A DNA stretch of 64,000 bases from Stenotrophomonas sp. SY1 (GCF_021202945.1 NZ_JAJOYR010000001.1:1655543-1719542); one strand, 5' to 3'; counted from the first letter of the stretch, positions 33,972 to 43,886 are shown. The notes: generated from the letters alone by a model not told the origin. Numbers and translations: made by a program.

Positions 33972-34834
33972 ACCGTCGCGTCCGCTCCGGGCTTTCAACC
34001 TTCGGCCGTAGCGCCGGTTTCAGCCTGATCGAGTTGATGATCGCGCTGGTGCTGGGCCTGATGGTGATAGGCGCTGCCTTTGTCATGTTCCAGTCGAACC
34101 GGAATTCGTTCCGTGCAGCCGAAGGTGTCAACCGCATCCAGGAAGGCGCGCGGGTTGCTTTTGAGTTGATGTCGGCAGACATACGCTCCACGGGTGGTGG
34201 CGGCTGTTCGAGCTCTTCTACCGTTGAAACCACTGGCGATCTGTCGCTGGCATATCGTGATGCGCCGATCAGCGGCAGCGGCAGTGAGCTCACCCTGGTG
34301 TCGGGTGAGGATGCCGCCTACAAGGTCACTGCATCGACAACGACGTCCGTTACGCTGGACGCGACCCAGATCGACGATGCCACCGAGGTTTTCGAAGCCG
34401 AGGATGTAATCCTGTTGTGCAATGCGCGCAAGAGTTACGTGGTGGAGGTGGTTTCCGTAGATGCCAGCACCATCACCTTCGCGGCTCTGCCCGAGTCGTA
34501 CAACCTGACCGACGACGAGCGGGTGCCCCCGTCCTCGGTGGTGGTGGCGCGGCTGCGGAGTACGCGCTGGTATGTTGCGGACAACCCGCGGGGTGGCAGC
34601 TCGCTGTATGTCTCGCGATTCGGTCAGGCTGGTGAAGAGGTCGTCGAAGGCGTGCAGTCCGTTGCCTTCAGTTACCTCCCGCTGGGCAGCTCCAGCTATA
34701 CCGCTACACCGGGTGTCTGGACCGACATCATCGGCGTTCGTGCCGACCTTGTGTTGGAAGGTGAAAATGTAGACGGCAAGGCGCTGACCCGACGCACCTC
34801 CAATGTCGTCAGCCTCAGGAGCCGCACCCTATGA
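33968..34834 (+). CDS. pilW: Type IV pilus minor pilin PilW
   Basis: A 288-residue minor pilin. The processing site GFSLIELMIALVLGLMVIGA is near residue 17 (G then F-S-L-I-E with Glu5). The large globular part contains the conserved MSADIRSTGG and a pair of cysteines (GGCSSSS, LLCNARK). The operon position and length match PilW. It overlaps pilV and pilX by four bases each, which keeps the stoichiometry of these subunits linked. Confidence 0.9.
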   Translation: MNRRVRSGLSTFGRSAGFSLIELMIALVLGLMVIGAAFVMFQSNRNSFRAAEGVNRIQEGARVAFELMSADIRSTGGGGCSSSSTVETTGDLSLAYRDAPISGSGSELTLVSGEDAAYKVTASTTTSVTLDATQIDDATEVFEAEDVILLCNARKSYVVEVVSVDASTITFAALPESYNLTDDERVPPSSVVVARLRSTRWYVADNPRGGSSLYVSRFGQAGEEVVEGVQSVAFSYLPLGSSSYTATPGVWTDIIGVRADLVLEGENVDGKALTRRTSNVVSLRSRTL

Positions 34835-35367
34835 ATCGGAAGTCCTTTCGCGATGCCGCGTTTGCGCCTGACCGGCAGCAGGGCATGACGTTGATCGTCG
34901 TGCTGGTGCTGCTGATCATTCTGTCGATCCTGGGCGTGGCGATTCTGCGCAGCACTTCGATGCAGGAGCGGATGAGCGCCAACATGCGCGATCGCAGTCT
35001 TGCATTCCAGGGCGCTGAATCGGCAATGCGGTACGCGCAGGAGCAGGTGTTGGCCGCGGATGTCGTATGGGAAGGCAAGGTGCCGGTTGCTGCGGATTGT
35101 ACCGGTTCCGGTATTTGCCCCACGGGAGCAACGGCGGTGTGGATGAGTCTGCCAACCGGAAGTTATGACACGCGTTTGGCAGAAGCACCTCAGTACTGGA
35201 TTGAGTACCTGGGCATAGCGCCTGGCTACAAGGGGAGCTGCGATCTCATGCCGCCGTCACCGGATTGCGAGAGTCCCATGTTCCGTATCACCGCACGTAG
35301 CCAGTCGTTGGGGCGGGCCAATGTCGTGCTGCAGGCCAACGTGTCCAGTCGAACCCCGGCGGAGTGA
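34831..35367 (+). CDS. pilX: Type IV pilus minor pilin PilX
   Basis: A 178-residue pseudopilin-like protein. The helix MTLIVVLVLLIILSILGVAI follows the processing Gly, with no Glu at position 5 (it reads GMTLIV), as is usual for PilX, and is followed by RSTSMQERMSANMRDR and the SAMRYAQE segment. It is thought to sit near the pilus tip with PilY1. Start overlaps pilW by four bases; pilY1 follows after three bases. Confidence 0.9.
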   Translation: MNRKSFRDAAFAPDRQQGMTLIVVLVLLIILSILGVAILRSTSMQERMSANMRDRSLAFQGAESAMRYAQEQVLAADVVWEGKVPVAADCTGSGICPTGATAVWMSLPTGSYDTRLAEAPQYWIEYLGIAPGYKGSCDLMPPSPDCESPMFRITARSQSLGRANVVLQANVSSRTPAE

Positions 35368-35370
35368 ATC

Positions 35371-38300
35371 ATGAAGCGCACAAATATCAAGCAAAAGCAG
35401 GCTGGTGAACTTCACCGTCAATGGTGGATTGCTCCGTCGGCGTTTCTGGCGACCTTGTTGACGACGCCGGCGCATGCGGGAATCGTGATTCCAGACGATC
35501 CGTTGACCACGGCCGCGCGTGTTGCGCCGAATATCCTGTTCATTCTTGATGATTCGGGCTCGATGGCCTGGCGCAACATGAACAATCGGGACGTGTCAGC
35601 GATCACCGGGGCGAGCAGTTTCGAAAGCACACCCGACAGGGACGGCGTGACCAACGGCACCTCGTACACCAGCGAAAGTACCGAAAATGCAGCGATGTAC
35701 ATGCAGGGTTATGCGACCAATTCGCTGTACTACAACCCGGCGGTGGACTATTTGCCCTGGATGCAGGCCGATGGTACGCGTGTGACCGGAGGCCAGAGTT
35801 TCACGGCGGCATACAGCGATACGCTGGATATTCCGCATACAGGTGCTGGAACCAGCAGTGGAACCCGAAATCTGTCGCGCTATACCCAGACCTTCTATGT
35901 GCCGAAGGATACGGCGAACAGCAGCGGGACTTACCTGAGTAACGTCGCAAACTACTATCGTTACCAGATCCTGGCCGGTGGCTCGATCTATAGATCCGAG
36001 TATCTGGGCTATACCGCAGCCAACACCCCGTCAACGGCGGGTTCCCAGGGGTGCTCAACGTCGAAATCAGGCTCTGCCTGGCGCAACTGCCAGTCGCGCA
36101 CGCCTACCGGGCGCACGGAAGACCAGGAAAAGGCGAACTTCGCTACCTGGTACTCCTATCATCGTACCCGCACCAAAGCTGCAAAGGCGGGTGCTGCCGA
36201 GGCCTTTGGCTCACTCGACAGCAAGGTCCGCGTGGGCTTTCGCACCATCTGGAATCGAAAGAACTTCGATATCCCGGTGGGTGACGGCAACGACGGCCGC
36301 TTCGTCAACAATGTCCGCGACCTGACCGTTCCTGGCAGCAAGGACACCACTTCGCGCAGCACCTGGTTCAACCGTCTGTACGCAGCAGGTGCCCAGGACG
36401 GAACGCCGCTACAGACGGCATTGGATAGCGCCGGCCAGTATTTCAGTCAAACCGGCGCCTCCGGGCCCTATGGTCCGGAATTGGGTGACGCACAGCTGTC
36501 CTGTCGACAGAACTTTGCCATCCTCACTACCGATGGCTACTGGAACACCAGCGTCGTTGATCATGGCAACGCCGACGGTAGTGCTGGTTCGGTGATCAAG
36601 GGCGCGCAGGGCAAGACATACACGTACTCGCCCGCCGCACCGTTCACGGATGGCTACTCCAAGACCCTGGCTGACGTGGCCATGAAGTACTGGAAGACCG
36701 ATCTTCGTACTGAAGACTCCATGGGCAATGCGACCAAGCCGGAGAACAACAACGTGCCGACCTCGGACGCAAATCCTGCGTTCTGGCAGCACATGGTTAC
36801 GTTCGGTATTTCGATTGGTCTGAAAACCACGAAGGGTTGGTCCAGCTTGGAAGACGTACCGGCCGATCCCGAATGGCCAGACCCCGGCACCAGCAGGCCG
36901 AATACCGACAAGGCTGAGCGCATCGACGACTTGTTGCACGCAGCGGTGAATGGCCATGGCCAGTTCGTTGCCGCTTCCAGTCCCGCCGAGTTCACCAAGG
37001 GGTTGGGCGCAGCGCTGGCGGCCATCGCCCAGCGCACGGGTTCGTTCTCCAACGTCGCCACCAACTCCACTTCGCTCAACACCGGCTCCCAGGCATTCAG
37101 TGCCAGCTACGTGTCCGGCGTCTGGACCGGCCAGGTGTTGGGCCAGACAGTTACCCGCGATGGCGTGAGTGGTGGTTGGACGTCCAGCGTGCCGGCGTTC
37201 GCCGATCGCAACGTGTTCACCTACAACTCCGACTTCCCGACACAGGAGCAGCAGACGGCGCTGGCACGCGATGGTGGTCCGGCGGACTACCCCGTGACAG
37301 GGGAGGAGAACGCCAATTACATCAAGGGTGATTCCAGCGGGGAAGAACGCAACGGCGGACTGTTGCGCAACCGGCCCAACACGGTGCTGGGAGATATTGT
37401 GGGGTCGTCGCCGGCTTATGTGAAAGAAACCGGCACCCTCTACGTTGGTGCCAATGACGGCATGCTGCATGCATTCGACGCCAGTAATGGCAGGGAGTTG
37501 TTTGCCTATGTTCCCGGCATTGTCAGCCTCAGTAAGCTTGCAACGCTGAGTCGCGGCGATTACGCCCACAAGTTTCTTGTCGATGGCCCGGTGGTGGCGA
37601 CATCACGCAGTTTGACTCCCGGCAAGAACATTCTTGTCGGCAGCCTGGGCAGGGGGGGCAAGGGGCTGTACGCACTGGATGTCACCAGCCCAAGCACGGC
37701 CGATGCGGACGAAGTCTCCAAGTGGGAGCTCGCCGAGACGCCCGAGAACAACATGGGCTTGGTACTCGGCAGGCCGATTCTGAGCAAGGTGCAGGGCACA
37801 GCGGCGGCCGTGGTGCTGGGCAATGGCATCAACAGCGCTGGCGATAAGGCTGTGTTGCTTGTGATCAATGCGAACACCGGCGCGGTGATTCGCGAAATCG
37901 ATACCGGTGTGGGTTCTGCAACCGCACCCAATGGCCTGTCCGCCCCCACTGGCATCTACGGGGCTGATGGCAAGACGCTGGCCTACGCCTATGCGGGCGA
38001 CATGCTGGGCAACGTCTGGAAGTTCGACATGACCGACAGCAATCCGAACTCCTGGACTGCAAAGCTCCTGTTCAGCGCGAAGGATGGCAACGATGCGACC
38101 ACAGCCAAGGCACAGCCGATCAGTGCGGGTGTGACGATTGCGATCCATCCACGCACCAACAAGCGTTGGGTGTTCTTTGGCACCGGCCGCTATCTCACCA
38201 CCGGCGACGCTGATTCCACCAATACCGACGTGCAGAGCATGTACGGCTTCATCGACAGCGACGAGGCAATCGAGCGTTCGGAGCTGACCGAGCGTGTGGT

Positions 38301-38763
38301 CGAGATCACCAGTGCGACGGAAAGTGGCTTTACCGTACGTGCGTTCGAGGCCAAGGCCGCACTGCCTGCCGGTTCCAAGGGTTGGTATATCGATCTGCCG
38401 GACGGTGGCGAGCGGATTGTGCAGGATGCGCAGGTGGTTGCTTCATACCTGATCACTGCCAGCATGGTTCCCACGGGCAGTGCGTGTGATGCAAACGGCC
38501 GCGGGTATATCAATGCCCTGGATGCATTTACCGGTACCAGTGCAGGTGGTTCCTATTTTGACCTGGACAACGACCAGAGCACTTCCGACAAGACCGGCGG
38601 CTTGCCGATTGGCTCGGTGGATGCGGGCGTAGGCATGCCGACGCTGCCCAACCTGATGCGTGGCGTCACCCTGCTGGGTGGTAGCGGCGGGACCATTGGC
38701 ACGCTGCGTACATTGACACCGCGTTGGGACCGTGTGTCCTGGCGCGAACTGAAGGTGAATTGA
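35371..38763 (+). CDS. pilY1: Type IV pilus tip adhesin/assembly protein PilY1
   Basis: A 1130-residue secreted protein. A signal peptide ends at about THAGA; a von Willebrand factor A region with the metal-ion-dependent adhesion motif DDSGSM (about 62-67) and the later FAILTTDGYW strand fills the N-terminal half. The C-terminal beta-propeller of PilY1 starts about residue 690 with LYVGANDGMLHAFDASNG and includes the family's SLGRGGKGLYALDV. A DLDNDQSTSDKTG loop near the end could bind calcium. PilY1 stops pilus retraction, adheres to surfaces and signals surface contact. It is complete here. Its N-terminal adhesive part is the one that varies most among strains. Confidence 0.92.
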   Translation: MKRTNIKQKQAGELHRQWWIAPSAFLATLLTTPAHAGIVIPDDPLTTAARVAPNILFILDDSGSMAWRNMNNRDVSAITGASSFESTPDRDGVTNGTSYTSESTENAAMYMQGYATNSLYYNPAVDYLPWMQADGTRVTGGQSFTAAYSDTLDIPHTGAGTSSGTRNLSRYTQTFYVPKDTANSSGTYLSNVANYYRYQILAGGSIYRSEYLGYTAANTPSTAGSQGCSTSKSGSAWRNCQSRTPTGRTEDQEKANFATWYSYHRTRTKAAKAGAAEAFGSLDSKVRVGFRTIWNRKNFDIPVGDGNDGRFVNNVRDLTVPGSKDTTSRSTWFNRLYAAGAQDGTPLQTALDSAGQYFSQTGASGPYGPELGDAQLSCRQNFAILTTDGYWNTSVVDHGNADGSAGSVIKGAQGKTYTYSPAAPFTDGYSKTLADVAMKYWKTDLRTEDSMGNATKPENNNVPTSDANPAFWQHMVTFGISIGLKTTKGWSSLEDVPADPEWPDPGTSRPNTDKAERIDDLLHAAVNGHGQFVAASSPAEFTKGLGAALAAIAQRTGSFSNVATNSTSLNTGSQAFSASYVSGVWTGQVLGQTVTRDGVSGGWTSSVPAFADRNVFTYNSDFPTQEQQTALARDGGPADYPVTGEENANYIKGDSSGEERNGGLLRNRPNTVLGDIVGSSPAYVKETGTLYVGANDGMLHAFDASNGRELFAYVPGIVSLSKLATLSRGDYAHKFLVDGPVVATSRSLTPGKNILVGSLGRGGKGLYALDVTSPSTADADEVSKWELAETPENNMGLVLGRPILSKVQGTAAAVVLGNGINSAGDKAVLLVINANTGAVIREIDTGVGSATAPNGLSAPTGIYGADGKTLAYAYAGDMLGNVWKFDMTDSNPNSWTAKLLFSAKDGNDATTAKAQPISAGVTIAIHPRTNKRWVFFGTGRYLTTGDADSTNTDVQSMYGFIDSDEAIERSELTERVVEITSATESGFTVRAFEAKAALPAGSKGWYIDLPDGGERIVQDAQVVASYLITASMVPTGSACDANGRGYINALDAFTGTSAGGSYFDLDNDQSTSDKTGGLPIGSVDAGVGMPTLPNLMRGVTLLGGSGGTIGTLRTLTPRWDRVSWRELKVN

Positions 38764-38767
38764 TCGC

Positions 38768-39169
38768 ATGAAGCACATCAAAGCGAGCCCTGAGTCAGGC
38801 TTCAGCCTGATCGAGTTGATGGTGGTGGTGGCGATCATCGCCATCATTGCCGGCATCGCACTGCCGAGCTACAACGAGCATGTGCGCAAGACACGAAGAG
38901 CGGCCGGCGCAGCTTGCGTCACCGCGGTGTCTCTGCGGCTGGAGAGGATCTATACGACTGATCTGAGTTATGCAGCGGCCCCGGACGATGCCGTGCTGGC
39001 CGCAGCGTGCGACCCGGATGCGCTGAAGTACTACTCAATCAGCAAGGTTGTCGATGCCAAGACGTACACGGTGACGGGTACGCCGATTGGTGCACACAGC
39101 GGCGATTCCTGTGGAGACCTGACTTTGAATCAGTTGGGGGTCAAGTCGCCGGCGACAGGTTGCTGGTAA
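38768..39169 (+). CDS. pilE: Type IV pilin-like minor pilin PilE
   Basis: A 133-residue pilin. The processing site is GFSLIELMVVVAIIAIIAGI with Glu5. The small globular domain carries four cysteines (AACVTAV, ACDPDA, DSCGDL and the C-terminal TGCW), suggesting two disulfides. Length and position at the end of the operon match PilE of the minor-pilin cluster rather than the major pilin PilA. A hairpin terminator follows after about 110 bases. Confidence 0.9.
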   Translation: MKHIKASPESGFSLIELMVVVAIIAIIAGIALPSYNEHVRKTRRAAGAACVTAVSLRLERIYTTDLSYAAAPDDAVLAAACDPDALKYYSISKVVDAKTYTVTGTPIGAHSGDSCGDLTLNQLGVKSPATGCW

Positions 39170-39276
39170 GGGGCCTAAAAGGGGCTCGGGGGATCGCGCA
39201 CAGCGCTCCTTGCCTTGCTCGTGGTTCTGATGCCACCACTGATCGGGTGGGGCAAGATCAGAGCGGATGAATGGAG

Positions 39277-39309
39277 ACGCCTGCGGCATGCCGCAGGCGT
39301 TCTTGTTTT
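39277..39309 (+). terminator. Terminator after the minor-pilin operon
   Basis: Arms ACGCCTGCGG and CCGCAGGCGT with a four-base loop (CATG), followed by TCTTGTTTT. About 108 bases beyond the pilE stop. Confidence 0.8.
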
Positions 39310-39545
39310 GACGGCGAGCCCGATGTGGTGGCTTCATGGAGGCAGACGGGGGCGGTTGATTGGCAGGGCTAGCGGCGCCGCTCGCAGGGCGCACCTTCGT
39401 ACAGGCGTTCGATCACGCTGTTTCGGCGCAGTCGCCGACCAGGTGTGCCGGAGTCCTGGTTGCTATCGCGGTTTGCACGAACCTCACCATGCCGCTGCGT
39501 TGCGGCGGAATCACGGCGGCGCGCACGCCGCCGTGATGGTTGCGT
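39310..39545. other. Gap between the pilin terminator and the second TonB receptor
   Basis: No gene supported. The second half ends with a hairpin, arms ATCACGGCGGC and GCCGCCGTGAT around GCGCAC (39510-39537), which lies nine bases beyond the stop of the receptor gene on the minus strand and probably ends that transcript. Confidence 0.6.
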
Positions 39546-42368
39546 TCAATTGAACGTGTACTTCGCACCCAGGGTGTAATAACGACCGACCGCGCCGCTG
39601 TAATGCAGCGGGTTGTAGTTGACCGCGCCGTAGGTGAGCGGGTCCAGCGGGGCGATGCGGTCGGTCACGTTCTGTACCGATCCGAACAGCTCGAATGCAT
39701 CGGTGACGCGCCAGCGCCCGGACAGGTCGATGCTGTAGAACGAGCGCAACTCGCACCCGCGTGGTGCATCACTGCCATCCACATAGTGGTTGGCGCAGGT
39801 GTCGCCCTCGAACGCCACGTTGTCCATGCTGCCGATGTAGTTGGCGATGCCGCTGATGCTGAAGCGGTCCATGTCCCAGGTGATGCCCAGGTTGAAGCGG
39901 TCCTTCGGCGTGCCGATGCAGTTGGTCACATCGCAGTTGCCGTGGGTGCCGGCGTACTGGAACACCGAGCCGGTGCCGTCATCGCGTTCGTAGGAGTTGA
40001 TGCGGGTCCATTGCAGGTCCATCAGCAACTTGCCGTAGTTGCCCAGCTCCACGCGCTGACGGATGTCGAAGTCGAAACCGCGCACCTTGGTGGAAGCGGA
40101 GTTGATGTAGTCCACGCTCACCGCCATCAACGTACCGCTGTTGGGAATGCCGGGCAGGTCGTTGTCCGAACGCACGCCGTTGCCCGCGGCCAAGGCCAGG
40201 TCGGTGTCGCCCTGGTTGATCTCGTTGGTGCGTTTGATCTGCCATGCATCGAAGGTGAGCGTGGTGGTGGAGGTCGGTTCCAGCACCAGGCCGACGGTGT
40301 AGCTCTTGGATTCCTCCGGTTCCAGGTCGGGATTGGCCGAGGTGATGACCGCGAGGTTCACGGCACAGTCGGCAGCGGTGGCGCCGGGCGCGGGCGTGCC
40401 GCCGGGGCAACGTACCGGGTCACGGGCGGTGCTGAATCCGGCTAGGCCGCCGTCGCCGGCTTCGGCCGGGCCGGGCGCGCGGAACCCTTCGGCGTAGGTG
40501 GCACGCAGTGCGATCCATTCGGCGGGCGTCCATTTCAGGCCGACCTTGGGTGTGGTTGCGGTATCGCCACCCTCGTACTTGTCCACACGGAACGCACCGG
40601 ACAATTCAAGCGTGGGCAGCACCGGCGCGACCATCTCGGCGTAGGCCACCGCCACCTCCTGGGTGCCGTTGTAGGCCGAATAGCCCAGGCCGATGATGTC
40701 GCCGATATCGGTGTAGGACTGCGGGTCCAGGCGCGCTTTCTGGCGGCGGTACTCGGCGCCCAGCGCCAGGCCCAAGGGGCCGCCGGCCAGGTCGGCAAGG
40801 CTGCGCGAGGCCTTGAAGTCGATCATGTCCAGGCTGGTGGTTGCGTTGGCGTGGATGGTGGGCGAGATGTAGTCATACAACGCCTGCGAGTTGGCGCCGG
40901 CCTGGCTGCCGATGCGCCACCAGCCCACCGGGCTGTTGGGGTCGCTCAATGCGGTGCGCACGTGGCTGTAGCGGAGGAAGCCGGTGCGCTCGTTGACCAG
41001 TTGCGTGGCCGAGTGCAGATAGGCGGTGTCCACGTCCCATTCGTCCCAACGGCCTTTCACGCCCAGCAGGATGCGGGTGAACTCGTTGGTGTTGTCGGTG
41101 ACCCGCGGGCCAACGTCGAACGCCGCATAGCGCAGCCGTGCATCCACGCCCAACGGGTTGTCCGGGTGGTCGGCGCCGAGCACGACCGCGCCCGGTCCAC
41201 TGCTGGCGTTGACCGGGCCGCCGGGGTAGCCCCAGGTGCCGGATACGCCGGAAGGCGTGTTGTAGAAGGTGGTCTTCTTCTTGGAGTAACCGAACTCGCC
41301 GTACATCTCGAAGTTGTCGGTGAGCTTGAACGTGCCGCGCGCGAACAGGTTGGCGTACTCCTCGCTCGGGCTGAGGCTGCGGAAGTCCTGGGTCTGCCAC
41401 AGGCAGCCGCCACCGACATCGGGCGGAGTGATGTTGGAGAACTGCGCGCAGCCGGGCAGGGACTGGAACAGGCCGGTGGCCGGGTCGCGGATGCTGCCCG
41501 CCGGCGAACTCCCGGCGACGGTGCCGTTGGAGGTGATGGAACCGGCGAGCGGGAAGAACTGCCCGCCGGCCACGCGCTCGTAGCCATAGGGGCTCAGGTC
41601 GCCGTTGCCGATCCACTTGCGGTTGCGACGGTCGGAGATGCGGATCTCATCGGTCTTGCTGACGTCCACGCTGACGAAAGCATTGAAGCCGTCCTCATCC
41701 ATGCTGCCGGTACCGATGGTGAAGGAGGCCTTGCGCGCATCGCCATCGCTGTCGCCTGACAGTCCGTAGGAGCCCTTGAGAATGGCGCCGGTGAAGTCGC
41801 TGCGCAGGATGATGTTGACCACACCGGCGATGGCATCGGAACCGTAGATCGCCGATGCGCCATCCTTCAGCACTTCGACGCGCTCCACCGCGTCCATCGG
41901 GATCACGCTCAGGTCGGTGAAGACTTTCTGGCCGTCATCGGCCAGGCCGTAAGGTGCCATGCGTCGGCCGTTGAGCAGCACCAGCGTGGACGCCGCGCCG
42001 AGGCCGCGCATCGAGATGCCCGAGCCACCGCCGGCAAAGCCGGTGCCGAAGCTCTTGGGAATCGAACCGGCACCGTCGCTGGTCAGTGTCTGCAGATACT
42101 CGCCGAGCGTGGCCTTGCCGGTACGGTCGATGTCCTCGCGGCTTATCACCTGCACCGGCGAAGCGGTTTCGATGGAGGTGCGGGGAATGTTGGAACCGGT
42201 GACGGTGATCCGGTCCAAGGTGGTGGCTTGTTCCTGCTGCTGGGCCATCGCAAGCGGTGCGGCCAGGGCCAGCGCGATGGCGCCGGGAATGCGGAGAAGG
42301 GTATGGCGGGAACGGACGGGCCGGGGGCGACAGCTTGCCTGTTTTAGGGTCGGGTACTTCACGGTCAT
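39546..42368 (-). CDS. TonB-dependent outer-membrane receptor
   Basis: A 940-residue receptor. Signal peptide (about 12-42, ending LAMAQ), a Ton-box-like start (TLDRITVTGSNIPR), a plug domain (about 60-180, VQVISREDIDRTGKATLGEY) and a 22-strand barrel ending in YTLGAKYTFN. It lacks the N-terminal carboxypeptidase-like domain of the Oar-type receptor at 27-30 kb. The ATG at 42368 is preceded by an AGGAGAG site with short spacing. A tonB-like gene lies upstream on the same strand, separated by repeats, so this may be a receptor with its own TonB. The ligand is not predictable. Confidence 0.9.
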   Translation of the reverse strand: MTVKYPTLKQASCRPRPVRSRHTLLRIPGAIALALAAPLAMAQQQEQATTLDRITVTGSNIPRTSIETASPVQVISREDIDRTGKATLGEYLQTLTSDGAGSIPKSFGTGFAGGGSGISMRGLGAASTLVLLNGRRMAPYGLADDGQKVFTDLSVIPMDAVERVEVLKDGASAIYGSDAIAGVVNIILRSDFTGAILKGSYGLSGDSDGDARKASFTIGTGSMDEDGFNAFVSVDVSKTDEIRISDRRNRKWIGNGDLSPYGYERVAGGQFFPLAGSITSNGTVAGSSPAGSIRDPATGLFQSLPGCAQFSNITPPDVGGGCLWQTQDFRSLSPSEEYANLFARGTFKLTDNFEMYGEFGYSKKKTTFYNTPSGVSGTWGYPGGPVNASSGPGAVVLGADHPDNPLGVDARLRYAAFDVGPRVTDNTNEFTRILLGVKGRWDEWDVDTAYLHSATQLVNERTGFLRYSHVRTALSDPNSPVGWWRIGSQAGANSQALYDYISPTIHANATTSLDMIDFKASRSLADLAGGPLGLALGAEYRRQKARLDPQSYTDIGDIIGLGYSAYNGTQEVAVAYAEMVAPVLPTLELSGAFRVDKYEGGDTATTPKVGLKWTPAEWIALRATYAEGFRAPGPAEAGDGGLAGFSTARDPVRCPGGTPAPGATAADCAVNLAVITSANPDLEPEESKSYTVGLVLEPTSTTTLTFDAWQIKRTNEINQGDTDLALAAGNGVRSDNDLPGIPNSGTLMAVSVDYINSASTKVRGFDFDIRQRVELGNYGKLLMDLQWTRINSYERDDGTGSVFQYAGTHGNCDVTNCIGTPKDRFNLGITWDMDRFSISGIANYIGSMDNVAFEGDTCANHYVDGSDAPRGCELRSFYSIDLSGRWRVTDAFELFGSVQNVTDRIAPLDPLTYGAVNYNPLHYSGAVGRYYTLGAKYTFN

Positions 42369-42539
42369 CTCTCCTGTACTGCGGAGTTGGTCCGCCCTGA
42401 GGCGGCCGGGGGGAGCGTTGACGGCCGCGAATCTAGGTTTTTTACAGGTGAGATAGAGGTGAAAAATCAATTAATAGGGGCGGTTTTCAGGTTGCCCGCA
42501 AGCCGAGGTTCAGATAGCCGGCATGTTGAAGTGATGCCC

Positions 42540-42738
42540 GAAGGACGATGCGCTTGACGCCATAGCGCCAAGCCACGCTCGGTAGAGGGGGGGGGGCGCC
42601 GGTACTACCCCAGCGCAGCACGGCTGCGTTCTGCAGGAGCCAAGTGGTTATGCCGGTAGTGCCGAGTCATGCTCGGTAGGTGTGCGGCTGATGCGGCCCC
42701 GTGTAGAGCGCAGCATGGCTGCGCTCTACACGGGGCCG
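42540..42738. repeat. SMAG repeats, a perfect 21-base-arm hairpin and a ten-G run
   Basis: This stretch of the 384-base gap before tonB holds several GTAG-bordered repeats: one near 42655 (GGTAGTGCCGAGTCATGCTC), and one that forms a hairpin of 21-base perfect arms with a three-base loop (42694-42738) and has the SMAG core GTAGAGCGCAGC. A run of ten G stands at 42586-42595. The hairpin is 14 bases beyond the tonB stop on the minus strand, so it could end that transcript. The remainder (42369-42539) carries the receptor's promoter region; I see no gene. Confidence 0.7.
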
Positions 42739-42752
42739 TTGTTTGAGGGGAC

Positions 42753-43424
42753 TCAACCCAGCTTGAAGTCCACCGGAATCAATCCGTACGCGCGTACCGG
42801 CCTGCCGCCATCGATGGCCGGCTGGAACTTCCAGCGACGCAACACCTGGTTACGTGCGGCGCTGTCCAGGCTGCGGTTGCCGCTGCTGCGTTCGATGCTC
42901 ACTTCCAGTGGCGATCCATCTTCACCAACCAGTACACGCAGGATCACCGTGCCCTGTGCGTTGGCCAGCAACGCCTCGCGTGGATACGTCGGTGCGGGTG
43001 CGCTCCGGTAACGCAGCTGGACGCCTTCCAACGGTGTGCCGCTGCCGATGGCATCAGCCGGTGCGGCATTGTCGGCGGGCGGAGCGATGTCCGCCGGAGG
43101 TGCAATCACTGCTTCGGTCGCGAACACCGGCATTGGTGCTGTTTCCACAGGGATTGGCAGCGCCGGTTGGCGGGGTGGCGCGGGAGATTGGGTGACCTTG
43201 ACCACTCTCTCTGGCGGCAACGGCGGGGGCGGGGGCTGCACCGGTTTGGTGTCGGGAACCTGCCAGCGGGACTTTTCCACCGCATCGCTGCGGATGGGGG
43301 CCTGGGACAGTGGAATCAGCAGCAACGCCAGCGCCAATGCATGCAATGCGATGGCGGTGCTGTAGGCGAAGATGCGGGACGGCTCGAAATGGACTGACGT
43401 GACGCGATGCTGCGTGCGGACCAT
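42753..43424 (-). CDS. tonB: TonB family energy transducer
   Basis: A 223-residue TonB. A short cytoplasmic N-terminus, one membrane helix (about 17-38, AYSTAIALHALALALLLIPL), a Pro-rich periplasmic spacer (QPPPPPLPPE) and a C-terminal TonB domain (about 140-223, YPREALLANAQGTVILRVLV and RRWKFQPAIDGGRPV). No exbB or exbD is nearby, so it must use proton-motive subunits encoded elsewhere. The nearest receptor on the same strand is the likely partner. An GGAGG site lies six bases before the ATG. Confidence 0.93.
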   Translation of the reverse strand: MVRTQHRVTSVHFEPSRIFAYSTAIALHALALALLLIPLSQAPIRSDAVEKSRWQVPDTKPVQPPPPPLPPERVVKVTQSPAPPRQPALPIPVETAPMPVFATEAVIAPPADIAPPADNAAPADAIGSGTPLEGVQLRYRSAPAPTYPREALLANAQGTVILRVLVGEDGSPLEVSIERSSGNRSLDSAARNQVLRRWKFQPAIDGGRPVRAYGLIPVDFKLG

Positions 43425-43886
43425 GTTCCACCTCCATGCGTGGGCGTGTGACGAGTAACAACGCGCGGTGATGCAGGACGGGATTGCAGGTTCCCGGCCT
43501 GCAGGTGCAGTGCGCCTGCAAATGCGGACTTCGGCAAGCTGGGGAGGAATTGTTGGTTATCTACCGGACAGTTTTGGGTTGAGGTGATGGGCGTCATCGG
43601 GGTTCAAAGGCGTCCCTCTCCAGCCCAGTCGGCCCTCAGACACAGCAGTTGGGCGTTCCCCGGGGGCTACAGGCCAGTGGCGTTCAAACAGTCATCTTCA
43701 GCCCCCTGCTTGCGAAAAAGCGAGACAGGGGGCGCGGGGTGCCAATGTGGCCTGGCGGACGACGCAGCACGGCCGGCACTTTCACGAAGTGTAGGCGGGC
43801 CGCCCACTGCGTTGCGTGGATGATTGCTGCCTGCATATGACAACGGCGCCCATGGGCGCCGTTGTGGGGTGAGGACTGCGCCGGGG
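43425..43886. other. Intergenic region with two hairpins
   Basis: 462 bases with no convincing gene. A hairpin with arms GCCCCCTG and CAGGGGGC lies at 43701-43733, and a second, arms ACAACGGCGCC and GGCGCCGTTGT around CATG, at 43840-43865, is 21 bases beyond the stop of the SIMPL-domain gene (minus strand) and may terminate it, though no T-run follows. Low-complexity reading frames here look like random open frames. Confidence 0.5.

Noticed and set aside
43584..43823. Short open frames in the gap between tonB and the SIMPL-domain gene
   Set aside because: They have no conserved features, lack ribosome sites and overlap hairpins; I treat the gap as non-coding.
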